DNA of 64,000 nucleotides from Reticulitermes speratus. Lineage: Eukaryota > Arthropoda > Insecta > Blattodea > Rhinotermitidae. The notes under the pieces are model-generated. The model did not search any database. It was not told the origin of the DNA and worked only from the letters and a program-made list of their open reading frames with translations. How positions within the stretch are numbered: position 1 is the stretch's first letter; every line of letters starts with the position of its first letter. The position numbers were made by a program, and so were the translations under genes. The stretch is from positions 4,665,709-4,729,708 of the forward strand of contig JAJKFL010000026.1 of the NCBI GenBank assembly GCA_021186555.1, written 5' to 3'. This document shows positions 55,360-64,000 of the stretch, piece after piece.

Positions 55360-56000
55360 TAGAATAGAATAGAAATATGGGTCGGTCCCTTTATGGTCCC
55401 GATGCACGTAGGCCTTTAGCAGGCCCTTTGTGCCCCTTAACCAAATCTAAGTCAGGAGCCCTGTCCTTATAGTAAAGGTCCAGATCGCCCCTAGACCTAG
55501 TTCTTTGATATCTTCGGGGTGTAAAAAGAAAGAACCCAAGTAAGTGTGTCTATGTGTTGCCAGGGCTTCACATTCGCACAAGACATGAGCTGAGGTTTCC
55601 TCCTCTGCTCTGCATTTCCTACACAGGGGGATATCACTTAGTCCCATTATGTGGAGATGTCTTCTCAGAGTGTTATGTCCAGTGAGTAGGCCAACAACCA
55701 CTCTGGATTGTGTCCTATTAAAGGACAGCAGTTTGGTCTTAGCGGCAATACAAGGGCCCGAGATCATCTCTCGAGCCTGTCTTTGAGTGCCAGCTAATCC
55801 CTGCCACATTATCAAGTGCTGTTTATCTAACCAGCACTGAATTTTCTTCCTTATACTTTGCCTTGAGACTCCCAGGGCCGGCTCTGGTCCCATAAAGCTG
55901 TTCCCAGAACCCCCTTTTGCGAGCTCGTCGGCGATTTCATTTCCACGTATTCCAGTATGTCCGGGAACCCAAAAGAGTTCCACGGAGTGGCGGGTGGAGA
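55360..56000 (-). mobile_element. I/R1-like LINE 3' end inserted in a SINE, 16-bp target duplication
   Basis: AACCGCGGCACTAGAA stands at 55344-55359 and again at 56001-56016. The insert is 5'-truncated and ends in (TTCTA)-type repeats at its 3' side. The minus-strand ORF 55447-55983 reads VPGHTGIRGNEIADELAKGG (end of an RNase H domain), then LLTGHNTLRRHLHIMGLSD, LCRKCRAEEETSAHVLCE (zinc-knuckle-like Cys/His) and a normal stop. The same family is at 25145-25545. Confidence 0.9.
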
Positions 56001-56218
56001 AACCGCGGCACTAGAAGGAGGTCGGTGATCAACGCCACACCCCGGTCGCTTTACCCCCGGGAAAGAGACCCGGTACCCATTGTACAGGAGGCTGGGTGGG
56101 CCCCAGGGCCGGTCTGCACGGGTGCTGAAAATCTCCCCCCCCCCACCGGGATTACGATCCCCGGATCGTCCAGCTCGTAGCGTAGTTGCTATACCGACTG
56201 AGCTATCGTGGCCCACTT
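56001..56218 (-). mobile_element. SINE type 3, 5' part with tRNA-like head
   Basis: The minus strand begins GGGCCACGATAGCTCAGTCG (A-box-like), with GGGGATCGTAATCCCGG in place of the B box, then the type 3 body. Confidence 0.85.
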
Positions 56219-56888
56219 TCAATTTAACATTTCAAGTACGGGTTACAAAGCTTACAGAGACACAGGGCTATACTTTACACTCTGTACTAAGTTATGTGTG
56301 GCGAGTTTTTGGTTTGAAATCTGTGAAGTAGTTTAGGAAACGAAACATACAGGCGGATGCCACTTTGGCAACTACAGAGGCGCGTCTGTGTCGCAGTGAT
56401 ATACATTCCGGGTTGGGCCGCAAAATTTTTGAAAATAAGACAGAAACGTACTGGCACTAAAAAATACGACACCACTAATAATACAACTTTCCGTTACAAG
56501 CAAACCAAATCTAAAAAAGTCCAAATCAGATAATATCTAGCCTCCAATCAGCAATGTCAATGTGCGCTTCGCTTACAAACGTAAGGTTGATATTTTGTGT
56601 TGATAGCACTTCCATTAGTGGTGACTAATTACGTGTATCTGTCAGTCAAACAGTGACTGTTCACGTAAATACAACCAACGCGTTAGGATCGTTTTATCAT
56701 GCGACCGCCACAAAAATACAAAAAAATATGAAATTTCCCCCAGCAATTCAACAGCTGACTTACTATCTTAGCCGATCGAACGCTCTAACTTACCGATCGT
56801 TTGTTACAAGTTTCGCGGGACACCGATATAATTCAAACACTCGGCCAGTGTGACGGGCCTGACCCAATGTAACAACAGTTATAATCAT
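56219..56888. other. Unassigned
   Basis: No supported feature. Confidence 0.5.
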
Positions 56889-57374
56889 CCTGTACGTTAA
56901 GATATACAGAACTGTAATTTTGCCTGTTGTTTTGTATGGGTGTGAAACTTGGTCTGTCACACTGAGGGAGGAACATAGGTTGAGTGTGTTCGAGAATAGG
57001 GTGCTGAGGGGGATATTTGGGTCTAAGAGGATGAGGTAACAGGGAAGTGGAGAAGACTACATAACGAGGAACTTAATGTTCTGTACTCATCACCAAATAA
57101 TATTCGGGTGATCAAATCAAGGAGAATGAGGTGGGCGGGGCATGTAGCACGTATGGGGGAGGGAAGAGGAGCGTACAGGATTTTGGTGGTGAGACCCGAG
57201 GGAAGGAGACCACTTGGAAGACCCAGACGTAGATGGGAGGATAATATTAAAATGGATCTTGAAGAAGTGGGATGGGGGGCATGGACTGGATTGATATGGC
57301 TCAGGATAGGGACAGGTGGCGGGCTGTTGTGAGTGCGGTAATGAACCTTCGGGTTCCATAAAACGCGGGGAATT
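56889..57374 (+). mobile_element. LINE 3' end, 'GHVARM' family
   Basis: It runs from [16 protein letters not shown] through [38 protein letters not shown] and the [17 protein letters not shown] segment, with frameshifts, to the stop and TTTCTTGACCAGCTGAGG. Its 3' tail passes directly into a tandem array. Confidence 0.9.
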
Positions 57375-58348
57375 TCTTGACCAGCTGAGGACCTGTTAGC
57401 TTCTCAAGAAGGACTGTGCTACATGGAGTTAGTTAGTTAACGTTAAGTGAAGGGTACAAACTGTGACGTTGCTACACAATTTCTTGACCAGCTGACGACC
57501 TGTTAGCTTCTCAAGATGGACTGTGCTACATGGAGTTAGTTAGTTAGTTAGTTAACGTTAAGTGAAGGGTACAAACTGTGACGTTGCTACACAATTTCTT
57601 GACCAGCTGACGACCTGTTAGCTTCTCAAGATGGACTGTGCTACATGGAGTTAGTTAGTTAGTTAGTTAGTTAACGTTAAGTGAAGGGTACAAACTGTGA
57701 CGTTGCTACACAATTTCTTGACCAGCTGACGACCTGTTAGCTTCTCAAGATGGACTGTGCTACATGGAGTTAGTTAGTTAGTTAGTTAACGTTAAGTGAA
57801 GGGTACAAACTGTGACGTTGCTACACAATTTCTTGACCAGCTGACGACCTGTTAGCTTCTCAAGATGGACTGTGCTACATGGAGTTAGTTAGTTAGTTAA
57901 CGTTAAGTGAAGGGTACAAACTGTGACGTTGCTACACAATTTCTTGACTAGCTGACGACCTGTTAGCTTCTCAAGATGGACTGTGCTACATGGAGTTAGT
58001 TAGTTAGTTAGTTAACGTTAAGTGAAGGGTACAAACTGTGACGTTGCTACACAATTTCTTGACTAGCTGACGACCTGTTAGCTTCTCAAGATGGACTGTG
58101 CTACATGGAGTTAGTTAGTTAGTTAGTTAACGTTAAGTGAAGGGTACAAACTGTGACGTTGCTACACAATTTCTTGACTAGCTGACGACCTGTTAGCTTC
58201 TCAAGATGGACTGTGCTACATGGAGTTAGTTAGTTAGTTAGTTAACGTTAAGTGAAGGGTACAAACTGTGACGTTGCTACACAATTTCTTGACTAGCTGA
58301 CGACCTGTTAGCTTCTCAAGAAGGACTGTGCTACATGGAGTTAGTTAA
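57375..58348. repeat. Satellite built from the LINE 3' end, about 113-120-bp unit, 8 repeats
   Basis: Each unit contains the LINE's constant 3' end (GCTGACGACCTGTTAGCTTC, GACTGTGCTACATGGAG), a (TTAG)n stretch of variable length, then GTTAACGTTAAGTGAAGGGT and ACAAACTGTGACGTTGCTAC. ACAATTTCTTGAC recurs near 57476, 57590, 57710, 57824, 57934, 58050, 58166 and 58282. Early units have GACCAGC, later ones GACTAGC. Confidence 0.95.
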
Positions 58349-58527
58349 ATAAGTACACACGGCAATGCTGTGCTTTGATGGCTCTACAGTCTACTGCGTA
58401 CAGCATTTAACAGAAGCACACGGCGAAAGATGCAACAACTTAAGTCCCAACCGTGCGTTCATTTTATGCAATATGTGGCAAAAGAACGCGTAACAAAATA
58501 CGCACTGTGCTTATAACGTAATACTGC

Positions 58528-58861
58528 GGCGCGTTCACGTAACTACTGTTGTCATGGATACGCAATAATACGTTCCTTCTGTATCGTCGCCCTACATGTA
58601 GCTGTCAACAATGTAAAAAATGTTCATTGTTGCTATGTAAATGCAACAATGGGTTCCCTTTACACTGCTATCAAGCTACGTACCACATCGCACTCGGGTC
58701 TTCATGTAAAGTGCACGGTATTGTTGTCCGATTTTAACCAAATTTGGATTTTATCGACAGATTTTTTCATAAGTCCCAAGTACCAAATTTCACAAAAATC
58801 CGTCCAGTGGCAGCCGCGTTCATTCGCGCGGACATGACGAAGCTAATTAGGGGCTACTCAT
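58528..58861. mobile_element. TIR element (GGCGCGTTC ends), left part
   Basis: GGCGCGTTCACGTAACTACT at the left. It continues with TTCACAAAAATCCGTCCAGT and is interrupted by a SINE. The right end GCGAATGCGCCTAAAT is at 59128-59143. Same family as 5718-6214. Confidence 0.7.
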
Positions 58862-59116
58862 TTCTTTTCCAATGGCTCGACAGCCCCTTGGGGGCCTAGG
58901 CCGCCTCATTTTTCGAGGTTTCACGATCACACTCAGACACACCACACTCGGTAGCACTCCTCTGGACGAGTGATCAGCCCGTCGCAGAGACCTCTACCTG
59001 ACAACACACAACACTCACAACAGACAGACATGCCCCCGGTGGGATTCGAACCCACAATCCCAGTAAGCGAGCGGCCGTAGACCCACGTCTTAGACCGCAC
59101 GGCCACTGCGATCGGC
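58862..59116 (-). mobile_element. SINE type 1 (minus), inserted in the TIR element
   Basis: B-box complement GGGATTCGAACCC and A-box complement GACCGCACGGCCACTGCGATC. ACTCATT occurs on both sides (58856-58862 and 59117-59123), a plausible short target duplication. Confidence 0.9.
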
Positions 59117-59143
59117 ACTCATTACTTTTGCGAATGCGCCTAA

Positions 59144-59532
59144 ATATGAATGCAAATCCTCCGACGCATCTGTTTACACACAATTCCGATACACTCCACC
59201 CAAAATTAAACGCTACGAAGAGCCGACAGGCTTATTTGCTCCTCCTCGTTACCTCCTCATTCCTCCCACTCATCCTCTTCTTCCACATCTTATGTCTTGA
59301 AAATGTGGAGCCTTTCTTAATGTCCCCACCTCACACCGCACCTACAACACGGATTTACAAAACCTCTACAATGAAGGACGCTATCATTCGAGTGGCAACA
59401 GGTCACTAAGTGTCAAAGACAGCGCGCTCCGAAGTACTCAACGTAACTTACTGGAACCAGGACTTATTCTGACGCCTGAAGAGAATACAGACAGGCACAT
59501 TAAGCCCACAACTTGACCTACACACCTCAAGT
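59144..59532. other. Unassigned
   Basis: A 93-codon ORF at 59128-59409 overlaps the TIR-element end and shows no motif. Confidence 0.45.
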
Positions 59533-59909
59533 CAGCGGCTCCTAACCTTTAATGTGTGACCCTAAAGCAGCAAACGGTATGTGACCCGCGACCTACCATG
59601 TACACGGCAATAGTCAGTGATATTTACTGTAAATGAACTAACACTAATGCATTTCTTGAACACTACACAACATTGCCACTTATTAAAAAAATATTAAATT
59701 TTTATGTTACTTGTCAAATCCAATATATCTGGGACAATATTAAATACATAAAACAAACAAATTTTTATTTACATATATCTGTTTGAATTTAGATACAAAT
59801 TTTTATTCTTTCCATAATCGTCGAGTTCTCCATAAAACCCTCTCGCCACCCTACGTCAGATCCCCCCGCGATCCTGATTTGGGTCACGACCTGAGGTTAT
59901 GAACCACTG
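59533..59909. mobile_element. hAT-like non-autonomous element
   Basis: TIRs CAGCGGCTCCTAACCTTTAA and the inverse of GAGGTTATGAACCACTG. The flanking 8-mers do not match, so the copy is old. Confidence 0.7.
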
Positions 59910-60544
59910 CTTTAACGGGCAGGCAATCTCTGCGACGGGCCGATCACTCATCCAGAGGAGTCCTACCGAGTGCGTGTCATTAAGTGTGTTCAGGTGCAAC
60001 AATAACCCTCTACACGTACACCAAGTAGGTAGAAGAGGCGAGACTGAGAAAAAGCTAGTACTGCTCATCACGCTCCGACCAAAGCACCGATCAATCGACA
60101 CAAATCTCCAAACTAAAGAACGCCTAAAAGTAGCAACACACTGAGACAGCCTCAAGTGTAGGGAATCCCTAACGGCCACAAATAGGCCCCTCACACCCCC
60201 GCAGGCTATAGGACCTACTTCCGGCACATATGTTAAAAGCAGACAAGACGCCATTACCTTCCTGTCTCAAGCGGAAAACAGGAAGTCCCTTCCCTCCCTC
60301 GAACGAGACAACAGAAATATCACATTCCTTAGACCCGGTGCTGGCGGCAGGCGAGGATCTTCCATCCAGGCCTAGCCAAGTCCTCTCGATACAAGTTACA
60401 GGACACACGGCGTGTCAAGAGTGAAACCTGCGTAATGAAGCCATTTCTATTACACGTTTAATAAACGAAACAAAGCGTGAAAAACGTGTAACCGAACAAG
60501 TCACAAGCATCAATTTTTCTCCCTTGTATTTTACTATTCGGGTT
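59910..60544. other. Mostly unassigned, with a SINE type 1 scrap
   Basis: 59927-59985 (CTCTGCGACGGGCCGATCAC, AGAGGAGTCCTACCGAGTG) matches the body of SINE type 1. The ORF 59856-60254 (minus) has no motif. Confidence 0.5.
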
Positions 60545-60680
60545 ATGAAAATCGCGAAGCTTGAGACGGGCGGGGAAATTGGCACGATTTTCGTGTAGAA
60601 AACCTGAAGAGAATGGCCAACTGGCAATACCTAAGGGTAGATGGAAGGCTAATATTAGTAGTGTGTTCACTTACACGACA
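60545..60680 (+). mobile_element. Degenerate LINE scrap ('GHVARM' family)
   Basis: GGGTAGATGGAAGGCTAATA resembles the RRW-DNI coding segment, after GAAAATCGCGAAGC...GGGGAAATTGGCACGATTTT. Confidence 0.45.
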
Positions 60681-60784
60681 GGCGTCGCAATTCAAACCCA
60701 ACGCGACTGCATTCACAACAGGATTAAAGAAATACAAGTGTATATTTCAATGCAAACACGTCACAACGTCTTACTAATAGTTGT

Positions 60785-61078
60785 AGGCCACGATAGCTCA
60801 GTCGGTATACCGACTTGCTACGGGCTGGACGGTCCGGGGATCGAATCCCAGTGGCAGTGAGATTTTCCGCACAAGTCCAGACTGGCCCTGGGGCCAACCC
60901 AGCCTCCTGTACAATGGGTACCTCGTTTCTTTCCCGGGGGTAGAGCAGCCGGAGCGTGGCGTTAACCATTCACCCTCATCTGGTGCCAGAGTTAAAGAAA
61001 GAGTAGACCTATACCTCTACTCCCCTCTGTGCTTTCATGGCACGTTATAGGGTGACCTTTACCTTTACCTTCACTAAT
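60785..61078 (+). mobile_element. SINE type 3, complete copy
   Basis: Head GGCCACGATAGCTCAGTCGG, B-box-like GGGGATCGAATCCC, body GACTGGCCCTGGGGCCAACC, tail ACCTTTACCTTTACCTTC. Confidence 0.9.
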
Positions 61079-61148
61079 ATTTATGCTGTTCCAATTTCAG
61101 CGTGCTACTATGGTATAAGCGTGAACTGCACTGCCTAATGATAACATA

Positions 61149-61333
61149 CAGTCGAACTCGGTTATAACGTTATGAAAGGGGCTGAATGTTTTGTGTCGTT
61201 ATAAACGAGTGTTGTTAAAACCGAGGAGTATAATGTTATGGTTAACAGCGAGGAATTGATTGGTACCACAGAATATCTGACGTTATAGACGAGGTGTCGT
61301 ATAAACCGATGTCGTTATAAACGGGTTCTACTG
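61149..61333. mobile_element. pogo-like MITE, 185 bp
   Basis: TIRs CAGTCGAACTCGGTTATAAC and GTTATAAACGGGTTCTACTG, with TA on both sides. No coding capacity. Confidence 0.88.
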
Positions 61334-61592
61334 TATATAATCCACACACATCGTTCATAAAACAGCAATTTGTCGCAACGCACCGATACACAATTTTACA
61401 GAAGACAGAACAAAACGCGACACAGCCATAACAAACGAACTTTATTAAGCACGTCATATTAATTCATTTTCAGTTTGGGGAAATTTCTTTGAAAATAAAA
61501 CATTTTGACAGAAGGTGTGTTTGTAATTGTCTCGTAATTCGGGAATCTCAGTTTGACGATTTGTGTGGGTTATGACATTGCTGATATATGCA

Positions 61593-61768
61593 CAGTCGAA
61601 CCCCGGTTATAACGACATCGGTTTATACGACACCTCGTCTATAACGTCAGATATTCTGTGGTACCAATTAATTCCTCACTGTTAGCCATTACTCGGTTAT
61701 AACAACACTCGTTTATAACGACACAAAATTTTCAGTCCCTTTCATAACGTTATAACCGAGTTATACTG
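61593..61768. mobile_element. pogo-like MITE, opposite orientation
   Basis: CAGTCGAACCCCGGTTATAA to GTTATAACCGAGTTATACTG. It is an inverted copy of 61149-61333 only 260 bp away, so the two could form a large hairpin. Confidence 0.88.
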
Positions 61769-62021
61769 TATATGTAAACCAACCTATAGGCTTAAAATGG
61801 TTACCAGCTACAGGCCTACTTCGATATGACTACACGAAACTTAATACGACCTTGGCCTACACTAAAGCACGTCTTAATCAACGCCCCAACGTAACGCGCA
61901 CTCACCAGGCCTCGTATACAAAATCAGAGTTGGCCTTCCGCTTATAACCTCATTTACAAAGCCAATCTGCAACAGGCCTAACCAAGACAAACGTTTCCAC
62001 ACGCAAGGGAAATAAGTCTAA

Positions 62022-62295
62022 TAGGCCACGGCATGAAGTCTACAGACGGGAAGAGGTATAGCTCAAGTCATTCTTAACCTCCGCACTACATGGATGTGAG
62101 TGGTCAACCTCACGCCCCGGCCGCCTTACCCCACAAACCCCAGTACACATTGAATAGGAGGCTGGGTGGGGCACAGAGCCGGTATGGACGTTTCGGAGCA
62201 GGAAATACCTCTTGGCCCTGACAGAAATCGAATCATGGTTTACCGCGCTCCAGCCCGCAGTCGAGTCACTATAGTGACTGAGCTGCTGCTCCCTG
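62022..62295 (-). mobile_element. SINE type 3 relative (minus)
   Basis: GGCCACGGCATGAAGTC, CATTCTTAACCTCCGCACTA and TGGATGTGAGTGGTCAACCT, with a worn tRNA-like head (minus: GCAGCTCAGTCACTATAGTG). Confidence 0.75.
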
Positions 62296-62565
62296 TTTCC
62301 ATCATCCCCCATCGTTACAACGTCTCATGCCAGATCAATAAAGGCACAATTCAGCTGCTGCCGAGAGTGCATTGCCTTGCGAGGGCTCACAGTTCCACAA
62401 ATACACACCGCGTGCATTAAATGAACGCATGATATTGGGACCGTCTATCCGTAACTTTCGCCTACTGTATACAACTGTTATTTCAAAGACAATTCCTTGG
62501 GCATCTGTTAACATCGGATTTACAAACACAAACCCAACAAGATAGGCAACGTACATATAACGTAA

Positions 62566-62861
62566 CGCTGGCGAGTTCGCGTAACCACTGTTGCAATGCA
62601 AACGCAACAATGCGTTCTGTGTGTATTGTCGAGCTACGTGTCACTCACTGAGTGCTGAACAACAATGCTGTTATGGCGAATTTATTACGCCGACAACAAT
62701 AGAACGTATTTAGGTCTTCGTGTGAAGTGACTGATATGTTTGTCAGATCTTAACCAAAACTGGATTTTCTCAACAGATTTTCATAACGAGTCCCAAACAT
62801 CAAATTTCATGAAAATCCGTCCAGTCGGAACCGCGATGAAAATGTGAACAGACGGACGGAC
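62566..62861 (+). mobile_element. TIR element (GGCGAGTTCGCG end)
   Basis: TGGCGAGTTCGCGTAACCAC at the left, then TCATGAAAATCCGTCCAGTC and GACGGACGGACATGGCGAGG. Its right terminus is amplified into the following array. Confidence 0.7.
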
Positions 62862-63218
62862 ATGGCGAGGCTAATACGAGCTTTTGGCGACTATGCTAAC
62901 GCGACTAAAGACACGGCGAGGCTAATACGAGCTTTTGGCGACTATGCTAACGCGACTAGAGACACGGCGAGGCTAATACGAGCTTTTGGCGACTATGCTA
63001 ACGCGACTAAAGACATGGCGAGGCTAATACGAGCTTTTGGCGACTATGCTAACGCGACTAAAGACATGGCGAGGATAATACGAGCTTTTGGCGACTATGC
63101 TAACGCGACTAAAGACACGGCGAGGCTAATACGAGCTTTTGGCGACTATGCTAACGCGACTAAAGACATGGCGAGGCTAATACGAGCTTCTGGCGACTAT
63201 GCTAACGCGACTAAAGAC
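62862..63218. repeat. 51-bp tandem array made from a transposon end, 7 copies
   Basis: Unit: ACATGGCGAGGCTAATACGA, GCTTTTGGCGACTATGCTAA, CGCGACTAAAG. It corresponds to the terminus of the surrounding TIR element. 51 bp is 17 codons, so the plus frame 62844-63260 is an ORF of repeats (ARLIRAFGDYANATKD), which I take to be accidental. Confidence 0.92.
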
Positions 63219-63249
63219 AACTTGTGTCAATATTTCATGCTTCCGCCGC

Positions 63250-63345
63250 CATGCAGATGAGTGGTAGTTTTGTGCCGACGTTTCGGGACAGTATAGAACT
63301 ACCACTCGGCGTTGCGAAATATCCCAGGAGAGCGCAGATCTCAAC
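63250..63345. mobile_element. Small palindromic-element fragment
   Basis: GAGTGGTAGTTTTGTGCCGA and the inverted ATAGAACTACCACTCGGCG, with GACGTTTCGGGACAG between them and ATCCCAGGAGAGCGCAGATC at the right end. Confidence 0.65.
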
Positions 63346-63469
63346 GTCTATCAATATTTCAACCCCGAAAAAGGAGCCCGTCTCTAGTGAATTAACTTTC
63401 TTCAAGACGTCCAACACTTAAACTTTAAATGATCCATAATCGTATATTAAGCAATCAGATATGATATCA

Positions 63470-63640
63470 AAACCAACAATGCACGTAAATATATGAAAGT
63501 TATTGTACACACAATATATCTCCTACGTGTTTCGGCCACTTCACCAAATGTTGTGGCCGAAACATGTAGGAGGTATACGGTGTGTATAACATACTTTCAT
63601 ACACCTATGTGCATTTGTTGGTTTTGTTATCATATCTAAC
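63470..63640. mobile_element. Palindromic element, compact
   Basis: Arms of about 80 bp (CAAAACCAACAATGCACGTA and TGTGCATTTGTTGGTTTTG). The centre has GTTTCGGCCAC and GTGGCCGAAAC in mirror image, but no CTGANGA, so the hammerhead-like core is incomplete. Confidence 0.7.
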
Positions 63641-63661
63641 GCTAATTTCTTTATTAAGTAC

Positions 63662-63705
63662 TGGGGCCGGAGACGGCTTTGTGTCAAGCCGAAACACGTA
63701 AACCA
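63662..63705 (+). ncRNA. Degenerate hammerhead-like core
   Basis: CCGGAGA, one C, stem II GGCTT/AAGCC, GAAAC, ACGT, A. The geometry is kept, but two core positions are changed (U4, A6). Confidence 0.3.
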
Positions 63706-63744
63706 CATTTGTTACAAGCAATTAACTTTTCCCAACAACGTCGT

Positions 63745-64000
63745 ATTGACGACCTTTCTTAACCCCTACAAAGTACTATCACAGACATAATTTTACCAGC
63801 TGTTTTATATGGGTGTGAAACCTGGTCTCTCAAATCTGACGAACATAAGCTGAGGGTGTTCGAGAATAGGGCGCTGAAAAGGATATTTGGACCTAAGATG
63901 GACGAGATAACAGGGAACTGGGCACGATTTTGTAACGAGGAGTCTTTTTTATTTTCTGTACTATTTACCAAATATTGTTCGATGTTTTAACATGCTGCCG
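63745..64000 (+). mobile_element. LINE fragment, 'GHVARM' family, runs off the window
   Basis: ACAGACATAATTTTACCAGC, then [14 protein letters not shown] and EHKLRVFENRALKRIFGPK coding in the plus frame. It continues past 64000. Confidence 0.8.

Noticed and set aside
57400..58340. Interstitial telomere repeat (TTAGG)n
   Set aside because: The runs are TTAG, not TTAGG, and are the tail of a LINE unit.
62844..63260. 138-codon repeat ORF
   Set aside because: Amplified transposon terminus, 51-bp unit; no start or splice context.

Overview
This window is animal, and almost certainly insect, nuclear DNA. It has one long interrupted gene with GT-AG introns, tRNA-headed SINEs, 5'-truncated LINEs with target-site duplications, mariner, hAT and pogo-like elements, and large minisatellites. 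It shows no bacterial gene organisation. The mix of LINE tails, SINE heads and big introns suggests a cockroach or termite (Blattodea); that is an inference from familiarity, not something the sequence proves.

The only host gene I can support well lies on the minus strand from 42377 down to 17761. It encodes the HEAT-repeat regulatory subunit 1 of protein phosphatase 4 (PPP4R1). Eleven exons join in one phase-consistent frame of about 900 codons. The first ~100 residues and the last ~10 were not found. The introns are full of transposon debris. A second, weak candidate is a 26-codon first exon at 9933-10011 (minus).

Layout. 1-9.4 kb: LINE 3' ends, SINEs, a deleted mariner, a TIR element and an RTE-like LINE. 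9.9-10.3 kb: a GC-richer spot with the candidate exon. 10.8-12.2 kb: a 32-bp tandem array. 12.2-17.7 kb: mostly unassigned intergenic DNA with small palindromic elements. 17.7-42.4 kb: PPP4R1, with a LINE 3' end carrying its own tandem repeats (20.5-22.0 kb), two more LINE regions, pogo-like and hAT-like elements, and a cluster of small hairpins (34.8-37.9 kb). 42.4-50 kb: hAT, SINE and mariner copies, including one transposase gene with complete TIRs. 50.5-51.5 kb: a 42-bp array. 52.4-54.8 kb: a 41-bp array. 55-64 kb: a LINE nested in a SINE, a LINE followed by a satellite made from its own 3' end, a TIR element whose end was amplified into a 51-bp array, pogo-like pairs and a final LINE that runs off the window.

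The most interesting signal is a recurring motif inside long-palindrome elements: CTGANGA, one extra base, a base-paired stem II, GAAAC, then a short self-complementary stem III ending in A or C. This is the layout of a type I hammerhead ribozyme with a minimal stem III, as known from Penelope-like retroelements and newt satellite DNA. Stem II sequences differ between copies yet stay paired, and the best copy (40801-40850) also has a 5-bp stem I. No folding or search was run; all base pairing was read by eye.
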